From an uncultured Acidimicrobiaceae bacterium (GTDB lineage: Bacteria > Actinomycetota > Acidimicrobiia > Spongiisociales > SHLN01): a DNA stretch of 37,396 nt. The stretch lies in NCBI GenBank assembly GCA_947259275.1, contig CAMYMH010000001.1, forward strand, positions 1 through 37,396, in the 5' to 3' direction. Each line of letters opens with the position of its first letter. The first letter of the stretch is position 1. The notes beneath the pieces were generated by a model. It was not told the origin of the DNA. It ran no database searches and worked only from the letters and a program-made list of their open reading frames with translations. This document shows positions 1 through 7,813 of this stretch, piece by piece. The position numbers and the translations under genes are program-made.

Positions 1-303
1 ATCGTCGCCACCAAGCATCAGGCCTGAGCGAGAGATACACGGAATCGTCATCGCGGGTCGGCGGTGAGGTGGTGTTGGGGGCGCCTGCACCGGTGCCCGG
101 CTGCAATAGCAACCGAAGCGACCGGTCATTCAACTGAATCCGATGACGTGATCTCGGACGTGCCCGACCCGAAGCCGGAATCGACGACCATCACCGCCGT
201 CCGTCCGACATCGAGACCCCTCCGATGTGGGGATGCTGCTTTCATGCCAAGTTCTTTTTTTCTTTTTGTTGTCAGGAGCGGCCAGAGGTGGGAATGAAGG
301 GGT
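1..303. other. No gene recognised; upstream region of first sigma gene
   Basis: No coding signal in either strand resembles a known protein. The only notable feature is a T-rich tract at about 251-269 just upstream of the sigma factor gene, which could be part of its promoter or the terminator of a gene lying left of the window. Confidence 0.4.
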
Positions 304-891
304 ATGAAGGAAGCAACCGCAGTGTCCGCAGTCGGAGGATTGAGCCTTGCGAGTAACGGTGAGGCAGTGTTTCGTAGCCTCTACGACCGTCACTGCGAAG
401 CTATCCACTCGTACTTCGTGCGGCGCACCGGCTCCGTCAGTGCTCAGGATCTCACCGCTGAGGTGTTCCTGGTTGCTTGGCGGCGCATCGATGATGTGCC
501 TCGAGGCGAGGACACCTTGCTGTGGCTGTATGGCGTGGCCGCCAACGTGGCGGCCCATCAACGCCGGAGTCGCGCTCGCAATGCCCGTCTCGAGGCCCGG
601 CTGCGGTCGGTCCCAATGAATGGGGCCGATGGGCCGGAGCCACAGGTGGTACGCCGGGCCGAGTACGACTCGGTGCTGGCGGCCGCCCGACGACTGCGGC
701 CGGCCGACCAGGAGATCCTGCGCCTGGCGGCCTGGGAGGAGCTTCCTCATGACCAGATATCCCGTCTGCTGGGATGCTCGGTGGCGGCGGTCGACCAGCG
801 ACTCCATCGTGCCAAGAAACGCTTGGCCAAGGAGTACCGCAAGACCCACGTCCCGGAGCGCCCTCAGACCGAGGGAGGCGGTAGGCGATGA
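304..891 (+). CDS. ECF-type RNA polymerase sigma factor
   Basis: A 195-aa alternative sigma factor that would direct RNA polymerase to a stress or envelope regulon. Region 2 spans about residues 23-92 (start FRSLYDRH, then AEVFLVAWRRI and the helix WLYGVAANV). Region 4 spans about 125-178 with the helix-turn-helix HDQISRLLGCSVAAVDQRL. Region 3 is absent, as is typical of the ECF class, and the length fits. The stop overlaps the start of the next gene (888), so the two are probably translated together. The partner is a membrane protein in the place where an anti-sigma factor usually sits. The start at 304 has an AAGGGG too close to it, while AGAGGTGGG at 284-292 is a better-spaced ribosome site. 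Confidence 0.88.
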   Translation: MKEATAVSAVGGLSLASNGEAVFRSLYDRHCEAIHSYFVRRTGSVSAQDLTAEVFLVAWRRIDDVPRGEDTLLWLYGVAANVAAHQRRSRARNARLEARLRSVPMNGADGPEPQVVRRAEYDSVLAAARRLRPADQEILRLAAWEELPHDQISRLLGCSVAAVDQRLHRAKKRLAKEYRKTHVPERPQTEGGGRR

Positions 892-1940
892 GTGACATTG
901 ATCGGATCTACCAGCTGTTCGCCGAAGCCAATCCGGCCCCGGCCGGTTCTGCTCCGGTGACCGAGCGTCCCGACGCCGACGTCATCCTCAATGAAGAGAG
1001 GAAAACCACCATGTTGACCAAAGAACCAAGAACCATTACCCCACAATCCGAACCTCCCCGACTACGCAGATGGCGGGGGCCCGCCGTTGCGCTGGTCTCG
1101 TTCGTGGCTGCCGCCGTGCTCGGGATCGCCGCCTGGCTGGTTGTGTCCAATGACGAGCCCGATGTCACCGCCGGGGGTACCACGCTGCCGCCGGTCACCA
1201 CTACCACGCTCCCACCGGTCGTGGTTCCCGGTGTTGTCTCGGTTCCCGACTTGTCGGGACGCACCCTGGCGGAGGCCCGTCAGTTGCTGACCGACGCTGG
1301 TCTCGACCTGGAGGCATTGGGGAGTGACATCGACTCGGCGATCGTGATGGCCCAGGAGCCCGCGGCCGGTGTCGACGTCGAGGAAGGCAGCGTCGTCACC
1401 GTCGACGTGCAGGCCATCGCGACGTGCAATCCGCCTGATCCCGTCGCTCCCGGTGCCGGGCAAGTGATCATCACCGTGTTCTACGAGTGCGGCAACGACG
1501 ACGTCATCCCCACACCGGGTATCGGCGTTCCCCGGATCGTTCCCGAACCGGATACGACGATCGATCGCATCGAGCAGACCCTGCGGTCACTTTTGGCCGG
1601 CCCGACCAATGATGAGCGGATCGTCGGAGTTGTTTCCGGTTTCGACGCTGCCACCGCCGACGCCCTCAACAGCGTCACGCTGACCGATGGACGGCTGGTG
1701 GTCGATTTCAACGACGCCATCATCGTCAACAACATGGGCACCGCCACCGGCATGGTCCAGTTCAACGCCGAACTGCACCGCAACGTGTTCGCCCACCCGG
1801 AGGTGGACAGTGTCGAGTTCCACCTCAACGGTGACTGCGAAGCCTGGTCGGCGCTCTTCGAGGACTCCGGCTGCCGGGTCAAGTCCCGAGCCGACTGGGA
1901 CCAAGACCTCGCCGACTGGGACCAACAGCGCAACCAGTAA
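888..1940 (+). CDS. Membrane protein with PASTA and GerMN domains, ECF partner
   Basis: A 350-aa membrane-anchored protein. Residues 1-62 are cytoplasmic and begin with a short helical segment (DIRIYQLFAEANP-like) resembling the N-termini of ECF-coupled regulators. One transmembrane helix lies at about 65-86, followed by a Thr/Pro linker (TTTTLPP). A PASTA-type domain at about 117-175 starts VSVPDLSGRTLAEARQLL, and a GerMN-like domain at about 190-335 includes SLLAGPTNDE and GRLVVDFND. PASTA domains bind cell-wall fragments in several Ser/Thr kinases and penicillin-binding proteins; GerMN occurs in spore germination and lipoprotein families. The gene overlaps the sigma gene by four bases. No zinc anti-sigma motif (HxxxCxxC) is visible, so regulation of the sigma factor is inferred from position only. 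Confidence 0.72.
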   Translation: MSDIDRIYQLFAEANPAPAGSAPVTERPDADVILNEERKTTMLTKEPRTITPQSEPPRLRRWRGPAVALVSFVAAAVLGIAAWLVVSNDEPDVTAGGTTLPPVTTTTLPPVVVPGVVSVPDLSGRTLAEARQLLTDAGLDLEALGSDIDSAIVMAQEPAAGVDVEEGSVVTVDVQAIATCNPPDPVAPGAGQVIITVFYECGNDDVIPTPGIGVPRIVPEPDTTIDRIEQTLRSLLAGPTNDERIVGVVSGFDAATADALNSVTLTDGRLVVDFNDAIIVNNMGTATGMVQFNAELHRNVFAHPEVDSVEFHLNGDCEAWSALFEDSGCRVKSRADWDQDLADWDQQRNQ

Positions 1941-1953
1941 CACCAATCCGGCT

Positions 1954-1984
1954 ACCTGTGCCCACCTCCCAGGTGGGCACAGGT
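1954..1984 (+). terminator. Strong hairpin, probable terminator or processing site
   Basis: A perfect 14-bp inverted repeat with a three-base loop (arm ACCTGTGCCCACCT at 1954-1967, complement at 1971-1984), 13 bases after the PASTA-GerMN stop codon. No T-run follows, so it could instead attenuate or stabilise the transcript between the sigma pair and the downstream small gene. Confidence 0.6.
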
Positions 1985-2042
1985 CTAGCCCGACAGGAAC
2001 CGTCACCACCACGACCTCCGTCAAACAACCAAAGGAGTCACC

Positions 2043-2216
2043 ATGTCATTGAGCCTCATCTTCCTGCTACTCGGAGCAGCCTTGCTCGCCGGCGGAACGG
2101 TTTCGTTCCGCGAGAGCACCACCGTCAGTATCCGCACGATCTCGGCGGCCGCGCTTGCCGCCGGATACCTCATGTTCCTCATCGGGCTGATCAACGCCTT
2201 GTCCGGAACCATGTGA
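2043..2216 (+). CDS. Small two-helix membrane protein (57 aa)
   Basis: A 57-aa open reading frame with a strong ribosome-binding site (AAAGGAG at 2031-2037, five bases before ATG). It encodes two hydrophobic segments, residues 3-18 (LSLIFLLLGAALLAGG) and about 31-52 (RTISAAALAAGYLMFLIGL), joined by a short charged loop (SFRESTT). No family is recognised. The stop lies 13 bases before the next start, and the next ribosome site overlaps its stop codon, so it is likely co-transcribed with the META lipoprotein. The ribosome site, hydrophobic pattern and tight packing argue that it is a real gene. Its function is unknown; a membrane partner of the neighbouring envelope proteins is a guess. Confidence 0.6.
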   Translation: MSLSLIFLLLGAALLAGGTVSFRESTTVSIRTISAAALAAGYLMFLIGLINALSGTM

Positions 2217-2229
2217 AAGGACAACCCCC

Positions 2230-3711
2230 ATGAAAACCCTCTCAACCAGCCAACGACGAAACCGTGTCCTGCTGCTGGCTTTATCGATCATGCTGCTGGT
2301 CGCAATGACCGGCTGCGGCGAAGCCGACGACGCAACCGGCAACCCCTTGGAGGGATCGCGGTGGGAAATGATTGCGTTGCGGAGCGGCGCCAACCTGGTG
2401 GCGGCGAACCCGACCACCAACGCCACCGCTGTCTTCTCAAACGGCCAGGCATTTGGATCCACTGGATGCAACCTCTACCAGGCCCCCTACTCAATCAACT
2501 CGGACTCGATCACCTTCGGGGATCTGGCCCAGACCGGCTCGGCCTGCGACCCTGACTACGTCGGGCAGGGTGACGCCTTCATCCAAGCCATGCGGGTCGC
2601 CACCGGCTTCACACGCACCGCAGAGAGCTTGGAGTTGACCGATGCCTCGGGCGCGACTCAGGTGCTGTTCCGTCCCGCCGCCGATCTCTCACTCACGTGG
2701 GTGGACTGGCAACTCGTGTGGTACGGCGAGGGAATCTCACCACTCGACGGCACACACATCAACCTGCTGTTCCGTGATGACGGAACCCTGATGGGCGTTG
2801 CCGGGTGCAACAGCTACTCCGCCGACTACCAGATCGACGGCAACCGACTGGTGATCGGAGCCATCGCCCAGACCGAAATGGCCTGCGGGGACCCCGATGG
2901 CGTCATGACCCAGGAAACCGACTACCTCGGAGTCATGCATCGAGTGACCGCCTATGCCACCACTCTCACCGGTCTCCAGCTCCTCGACTCAGACGGAATC
3001 CCGGTTGCCGAATATCGCTTCGGTGGCCGCATCCGTGACAACGTGACCGGCGCAACCGACGACGATCAGTCCCTCGAGGAGGCCGCCTTCATCACTCTGA
3101 CCCGCGACACCGCCATTCAGCTTGCGGTCGATCAGGGTCGCCTATGGCGCATCAGCCGCCAAGACGACGAGTTCTTCGCCCACGACGCCCAGCTGCTGGT
3201 TGGTCGCGTCACCTTCGAAATCGACGACGGGGAGGTCACATCAGCCTCTATCGAACGGGACACGCCACCAGACTCGGGCAGCGATCTCGTCGAGGACCCC
3301 GCCCAAGCGAACCTCATCGCGGACGCAGTACAACGGCTCCTCACCGTCGACAACGGCTTCGGCGGAGCCGACGCCTTCGATGACATTCGCATCGCAACCG
3401 TGATCGGAGCCGACCCCGACCAGCCTCTCCAATTCCTCGATCTCGAAATGATCGCCATGGCAGTCTCGGAACTGGGCACGGTGCACTACATCGATGACGC
3501 CGACACCGAAATCAAAACCCTCTTCGAAGAATTACCCGACGGGGTAGCCGTCGTCAGCGTCGAACGCCTCCTCATCCTCGATGACCGCGCAGAGATAGAG
3601 ATGCGACTCTGGTGTGGCTCATTGTGCGGCGTGTTCCTGACCTACGAAGCCGAATCCCAGGACGGGGAATGGAACATCATCGGAACCACCGGGCCGACCG
3701 CAATGTCATAA
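2230..3711 (+). CDS. Lipoprotein with two META domains
   Basis: A 493-aa exported lipoprotein. The signal sequence ends in a lipobox with Cys29 (LLVAMTGC). Two META (HslJ-like) domains follow, at about 38-140 (AFGSTGCNLYQAPYSI) and 152-262 (GVAGCNSYSADYQI), each with the paired Cys of the family. Residues 270-493 form a less familiar acidic domain containing a short two-Cys segment (LWCGSLCGVFLTY) near the C-terminus. META domains are known from heat-inducible HslJ and many secreted bacterial proteins; their biochemical role is unsettled. The ribosome site (GAAAGGA) overlaps the stop of the small upstream gene. Its place behind an ECF sigma factor recalls the ECF-META fusion at 27745. Confidence 0.78.
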   Translation: MKTLSTSQRRNRVLLLALSIMLLVAMTGCGEADDATGNPLEGSRWEMIALRSGANLVAANPTTNATAVFSNGQAFGSTGCNLYQAPYSINSDSITFGDLAQTGSACDPDYVGQGDAFIQAMRVATGFTRTAESLELTDASGATQVLFRPAADLSLTWVDWQLVWYGEGISPLDGTHINLLFRDDGTLMGVAGCNSYSADYQIDGNRLVIGAIAQTEMACGDPDGVMTQETDYLGVMHRVTAYATTLTGLQLLDSDGIPVAEYRFGGRIRDNVTGATDDDQSLEEAAFITLTRDTAIQLAVDQGRLWRISRQDDEFFAHDAQLLVGRVTFEIDDGEVTSASIERDTPPDSGSDLVEDPAQANLIADAVQRLLTVDNGFGGADAFDDIRIATVIGADPDQPLQFLDLEMIAMAVSELGTVHYIDDADTEIKTLFEELPDGVAVVSVERLLILDDRAEIEMRLWCGSLCGVFLTYEAESQDGEWNIIGTTGPTAMS

Positions 3712-4005
3712 CCCGCCCAGAACGACACCCACAACCCAACTAGTCCACCGAGGGCGGGCGAGTATCCGCAACCATTATCGAGCAGATCGATATTGGTTGC
3801 GTTCGACCTCCCTTGGCCCGCCCCGTCATGGATGTGGCGTCGTCGGAACGAACTGCCGACCCGTCGTGACCGAGGCCTTGGTGTGACTCGAACGATGCGA
3901 ACGCGTGAAGCAACCGTTGTTGTGATCAGTAGTGCCCGCCGTCGCTTCACCTGTCAGTGTCATTTGCCTCTAGAGGGGGCGCCCGCGCTCCCGCAGGATC
4001 GAGAC
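3712..4005. other. Intergenic region, no gene recognised
   Basis: About 290 bases. A loose inverted repeat (CCCGCCC near 3715, GGGCGGG near 3756) may form a weak hairpin after the META gene. An upstream in-frame extension of the next gene exists but has no exported-protein character, so it is treated as non-coding. Confidence 0.35.
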
Positions 4006-5040
4006 ATGAAGAACTCATACGCATTTCGCATCTTGTGTGCGTTAGCCGTCGTGGTCGCCGCCTGCGGCGGCACCGCCGACCCGACCACAACCACCGACCG
4101 GCCCGGGACGGTCGCATCAACCACCACGATCGCACCGGAGACCACCACGACGACGGTTCCTGTAACGACGACGACCCAACCGGCGGAAATGGAGACGTTG
4201 ACCGTCTATTTCTCCTTCGGTGATGGGTCCGATTGTTCCGAGGTGAAGGGATACGAGCGGACCTACGGAGCGGAGCTGGCCCCGATCATCGTTGCGTTTG
4301 ATGAACTAGTAGGTGGACCCACCGACGAGGAGATCGCCGATGGAGCGGGTTCCTTTTTCTCCGCCGCCACCGTCGACGTCGTCCGGTCGGTGACCCTCGA
4401 CGGCGATGGGGTGCTGTCGGTCGACTTCGATGACATCCGATTGAGCCTCAACAACGCGTCGACAAGCTGTGGAAGCTCGTCACTTCTCAGCCAGCTGACA
4501 TCCACCGCGTTCCAGTTCGAGGAAGTCGAGCGGGTCAGGGTCTCGATCAATGGGAGCTGCTCCGTGTTCTTCAACTGGCTCCAGCGCGAGTGCATGGAGT
4601 ACACCCGGGAGGGTGCAACGGTTGCCGGCAGCACCGACGATTTCGCGTCCCGTTCGGGTTGCACGCCGGGCACTACCGAGCTGCCCGACGGCGAATGGTT
4701 CGGCTATGTGGACAACGCGACGGTAGCCGCAATCGTGTTCGACCTCGCCTGCTGGTTCAGTGGGCCGGCTGCCGAGCAGGCCGCCGCCGAGGACGGTCAG
4801 GAGTCACCGCCACCGAACGACTACTACGTCCGCAACGTCAATGCGACCCTGCGCACCGTGCCGGTGGCGGCCGGTGTCGAGGTGAACTGGTTGCCGGATA
4901 CCGGTGACCCGACGACGGCAACGACGGTTGATTACGTGACTTGGCTGGCAGAGCGTGAATCTCGTGACTTCCAGCCCGGTGTGTGGCTCACCATCACCGA
5001 TGGACTGGTCACATTCGCCGAAGAGCAATTCGTGCCGTAG
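4006..5040 (+). CDS. GerMN-domain lipoprotein
   Basis: A 344-aa lipoprotein. The start at 4006 is chosen because it begins a classic signal peptide (MKNSYAFRILCALAVVVAAC) with lipobox Cys20; the frame opens earlier but the extra residues are Arg-rich and atypical. A long Thr-rich linker (residues 25-60) leads into a GerMN-like domain at about 64-190 containing DELVGGPTDEE and GVLSVDFDDIRLS, the same signature as the PASTA-GerMN protein at 888. The C-terminal 150 residues form a second, unassigned secreted domain with several Cys. It may be a paralogue recruited to the same envelope function as the upstream cluster. No operon partner is evident on either side. Confidence 0.72.
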   Translation: MKNSYAFRILCALAVVVAACGGTADPTTTTDRPGTVASTTTIAPETTTTTVPVTTTTQPAEMETLTVYFSFGDGSDCSEVKGYERTYGAELAPIIVAFDELVGGPTDEEIADGAGSFFSAATVDVVRSVTLDGDGVLSVDFDDIRLSLNNASTSCGSSSLLSQLTSTAFQFEEVERVRVSINGSCSVFFNWLQRECMEYTREGATVAGSTDDFASRSGCTPGTTELPDGEWFGYVDNATVAAIVFDLACWFSGPAAEQAAAEDGQESPPPNDYYVRNVNATLRTVPVAAGVEVNWLPDTGDPTTATTVDYVTWLAERESRDFQPGVWLTITDGLVTFAEEQFVP

Positions 5041-5433
5041 CCCGGCAACTCAGGCCTCGCCGTGGGCGTGAGAGCCGCTTTGCTTTGTGGACGCAGGTAG
5101 CAGATCCCATCGCAGTTACGTTTCCGAGCGGGCGCTGGCGGGGGACTTCGTCTATCGGCTCGAACAGCGTGCTGGCACTGGGAGGTGAACGTCAGTCGAC
5201 CGCCGATCGTGGTCGTCGTCCTTGTAGCCATGCCGGAGAGCGAGCCGGCACTGTGCTCAGCAGGTCGATTGATTCGGTCGTTTCGATGTCGGATGCGGGG
5301 CAACGATTCGGGGCGCCTGACCTTGGCCGACACCGGGGACTGGCTGTGTCGTCGGTCCGCACCCGGGAAGGGCACCGACCCCTACGGCCTCGAATTGGCT
5401 CCCCGGCGGTAGGGGATCAACCTCCCGGTTATC
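5041..5433. other. Intergenic region without recognisable gene
   Basis: Nearly 400 bases. Open frames are present on both strands, but none has domain-like sequence or a convincing ribosome site. The stretch ends at a short island-type direct repeat and the 3' end of a decayed transposase, so part of it may be mobile-element debris. Confidence 0.35.
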
Positions 5434-5436
5434 ACA

Positions 5437-5453
5437 ACTAGGCAACAATTAGG
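5437..5453 (+). repeat. Arm-type direct repeat, solitary copy
   Basis: The sequence CTAGGCAACAATTAGG matches the paired AGGCAAC arms found at 24561, 31144, 31397, 34924 and 36280. It overlaps the stop codon of the transposase remnant and has no tRNA half nearby, so it may be an eroded attachment scar 19 kb from the main array. Confidence 0.5.
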
Positions 5454-5880
5454 TGTGGTCTTCGGGGAGGTTGTCCCGGAGGGTGCTGATGGGGGTGGCC
5501 CATTTGAGTGATCCGTGGGCCCGGTGGTGATTGTAGAAGTGGATGAACCCGTGGAAGCCGATGCTGCGTTGGGCTCTGAGGTCCAGGGTCGGATGTAGGC
5601 CCATTCGAGGAGGATGCGGTGGAAGCGTTCGACTTTGCCGTTGGTTTGGGGTCGATACGGGCGGGTTTTCTTCACGGTGGTGCCGGCCTCCTGGCAGGCT
5701 CGGTTGCCAGAGTCCAGAGCGGTAGCAGGAGCCGTTGTCGGTGATGACCCGTTGGGGGTGATCCCGATCGATTGATACCAGGCGGCGGCTCTCCTCCAGA
5801 ACCCGGCGGCAGTGGTGGCTTTCTCGTCGCCGGGTACTGTGCCGGCATGAAGGTCGATGTATGCGTCGTTGGTGGAGGGA
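5449..5880 (-). pseudogene. IS481-type transposase remnant (DDE integrase core)
   Basis: The C-terminal half of a DDE transposase is recognisable but split over two frames. In reading order the pieces are DEKATTAAGFWRRAAAWYQ, VITDNGSCYRSGLW, TRPYRPQTNGKVERFHR, then GFIHFYNHHRAHGSLKW. ITDNGS carries the second catalytic Asp and NGKVERF the catalytic Glu. The N-terminal helix-turn-helix and the first Asp are missing. At least three frame changes occur: a one-base loss near 5760, a one-base gain near 5715 and a one-base loss near 5595. The upstream end runs into the start of the FAD oxidoreductase, so the insertion was truncated there or the two share a junction. It cannot encode an active enzyme. 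Confidence 0.82.
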
Positions 5881-6947
5881 TTGCCGGCCTGTCGGCCGCC
5901 GCCTGGCTGGCACCAAGCTCTGACGTCGTTGTGTTCGAGACGGAGAAGACACTCGGGTACCATGCCACGGGTCGGTCTGCGGCCGCCTACACCGAATGCT
6001 ACGGAGCAGAACCGATTCGACGGCTTGCCAAGGCTTCTCGCGACTATCTCGTTTCGGAAGAGGGTCTTGCAAGGCCGCTCCCGGTGATGTTCGTTGCTCC
6101 GCCCGATGGAGAAGGGCGCCTGGCGGCTATGTATGAGACTTTCGGCCAGCTCGTGCCCACCCTCGAGCGGCTCTCCCCCGCGGAGGTAGCGCAGCTATGT
6201 TCCGCCTTTGAGCCGGGTGCCACCGCGGGTGCGGTGTTGGAGCCCGAGGCTATGGATCTCGATGTCAATGGTCTCCAGACCTCGTACACCCGAGATATCC
6301 GTGCCAACGGGGGGACGATCGCGACATCGTCCGGCGTCGATTCCATCGAAAGGAAGGGGAGGCGCTGGCAGATTGTCGCCGGTGAGCTAGTGGTCTCTGC
6401 TCGCGTCATCGTCGACGCCGCCGGAGCCTGGGGTGATGCGGTCGCGGAGCTGGCCGGTGTCAACCCGTTGGGATTGCGTCCGCTACTTCGCTCGGTGTTC
6501 ACCTCTGCCACCACCCTCGACACCTCCACGTGGCCGCTGGTCATCGACGGGGACGAACGGTGGTACTTCAAGCCGGAAGGTCCCAATGTGCTCGGATCGG
6601 CTGCGAGCGAGCTTCCTTCTCAACCTCTTGATGCGAGACCGCCCGAAATCGATATTGCCCTCGGTATCGAACGGATCAATCAGGCCACGAACCTTGCGAT
6701 CCGATCGGTGCTCAACACGTGGGCTGGCCTAAGAACTTTCACGGCGGACCGAGTGCCTGCGGTTGGCTTTGATGCGCACGTGCCGGGGTTCTTCTGGCTA
6801 GTGGGTCAGGGGGGCTACGGGATCAAGACCAGCCCGGCGCTCGGTGAACTAGCGGCTTCGCTCATCTTGTCAGGCAGTATCCCGCCCCGGATCGCCGAGC
6901 ATGGAGTGACGCGCGAGTCCCTGGCTCCCAGCCGCTTCCGCAGCTGA
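5847..6947 (+). CDS. FAD-dependent oxidoreductase, DAO (D-amino-acid oxidase-like) family
   Basis: A 366-aa protein that would oxidise an amino acid or secondary amine using FAD. The Rossmann dinucleotide fold is at the N-terminus (VDVCVVGGGIAGLSAAAWL, residues 3-21), followed by FETEKTLGYHATGRSAA, typical of the glycine oxidase/D-amino-acid dehydrogenase group. The C-terminal FAD contact is GQGGYGIKTSPALGELAA. The start at 5847 places the nucleotide-binding strand directly after the Met; a longer frame opens inside the transposase remnant and is rejected. Any promoter must lie within that remnant, so expression may be altered. The substrate cannot be read from the sequence. An 8-bp hairpin (6928-6935 with 6949-6956) spans the stop codon. 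Confidence 0.82.
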   Translation: MKVDVCVVGGGIAGLSAAAWLAPSSDVVVFETEKTLGYHATGRSAAAYTECYGAEPIRRLAKASRDYLVSEEGLARPLPVMFVAPPDGEGRLAAMYETFGQLVPTLERLSPAEVAQLCSAFEPGATAGAVLEPEAMDLDVNGLQTSYTRDIRANGGTIATSSGVDSIERKGRRWQIVAGELVVSARVIVDAAGAWGDAVAELAGVNPLGLRPLLRSVFTSATTLDTSTWPLVIDGDERWYFKPEGPNVLGSAASELPSQPLDARPPEIDIALGIERINQATNLAIRSVLNTWAGLRTFTADRVPAVGFDAHVPGFFWLVGQGGYGIKTSPALGELAASLILSGSIPPRIAEHGVTRESLAPSRFRS

Positions 6948-7126
6948 GGCGGCTGGTTCACTGACGATGTATCCCGAACCATCTCGAAGGCTTCGCGGTT
7001 CGATGGGTTGATTGCTGGTTCATCGGCGGGTAGCAGCCGGGTGTCGATGGGGTTACGGTTCGGATCGGCTGGGTTGAGATGAAGGCACGACGCAGCAGCA
7101 TTTCACCGACGACCGCACAGTCGGTG

Positions 7127-7354
7127 GGAGGCCGGCAGTTCACCCTCTGGGGTGACCATGGTGTCAGGTACTTTGGCTCGCGCATGGACTCCTTCGGGGC
7201 CGCCGGAGAGGTCAAAGCCGGTGAGGTCATCGGTTCCATCGGGACGAGTGGTAACGCGGCCGGTGCCAGCCCACACCTGCACTTCGAGGTACACCCGGGC
7301 GATGGCGATATGTCGGCAAACCCGTATCCGGCCCTACTGGCCTCGTGCCGGTGA
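7127..7354 (+). pseudogene. C-terminal fragment of an M23 metallopeptidase
   Basis: About 75 residues match the end of the LysM-M23 peptidase at 16848-17783 almost residue for residue: GGRQFTLWGDHGVRYFGS here against GGLQFTLWGNDGVRYFGS there, then SPHLHFEVHPGDGD and ANPYPALLASCR. The HLHFE zinc/catalytic motif is kept, but the first zinc-ligand segment (HEGVD in the full copy), the LysM domains and a signal peptide are absent. It is therefore an inactive remnant of a duplicated peptidase gene. An open frame extends upstream to 7079 but the sequence there is unrelated. Confidence 0.8.
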
Positions 7355-7747
7355 AGAACACGCACCGGCTACTCGAGCGGCCGCCAAAGCCGAAATCGGC
7401 ACGCTGCACGTGGCGCTGGATGCCACCAATTTGCGAGCCGAGGTTGCCCGGGTCCTGGAGGCCTTTGACGAGAGCAAAGTCGCCCACGTCGACCTGATCG
7501 GCGACTCAGACCCACACAACCGGATCAGGCCAGGGTGCGACTTCCAACGAGCGTGCCCCCACCCAACGGGTGGCTCGGGATGGTGTTGGGATCGAGTCCG
7601 TCTGGGCTTCGTGATCACCTGGGTGGCTGAGGATGCCACGAGCCTCAGTCCGTCGCCCCACTCCTGCGCAAGCTCGATAGGTGGGAACGTCATTTGGTGC
7701 CAACCGTGCGCGGCGAGCGGAATGACGTAGCCCGCCGCATCGCATTG
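7355..7747. other. Gene-poor stretch with possible coding debris
   Basis: No complete gene. One forward frame at about 7385-7500 reads like protein (AEIGTLHVALDATNLRAEVA, then LEAFDESKVAHVDLIGDSD) but lacks a start and dissolves downstream, so it may be the remains of an unidentified gene. Confidence 0.3.
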
Positions 7748-7777
7748 ATGAGGCCCCCATACGCCTGGGGGCCTCAT
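7748..7777. terminator. Intrinsic terminator hairpin, possibly bidirectional
   Basis: A perfect 12-bp stem (ATGAGGCCCCCA at 7748-7759, complement 7766-7777) around a six-base loop. It sits 36 bases beyond the stop of the reverse-strand TSP3 protein and so most likely ends that transcript. Confidence 0.75.
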
Positions 7778-7813
7778 TTCGGTTCCTTTCGTCAACGGCC
7801 CGGTGCGGCTGCC

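Noticed and set aside
130..849. Reverse frame of 239 codons opposite the first sigma gene
   Set aside because: It is the complement of an obvious sigma factor and reads as Arg/Pro/Gly-rich noise, as expected for a shadow in high-GC DNA.
3793..4005. N-terminal extension of the GerMN lipoprotein
   Set aside because: The extra 71 residues are Arg-rich, have no ribosome site and would bury a perfect lipoprotein signal peptide that begins at 4006.
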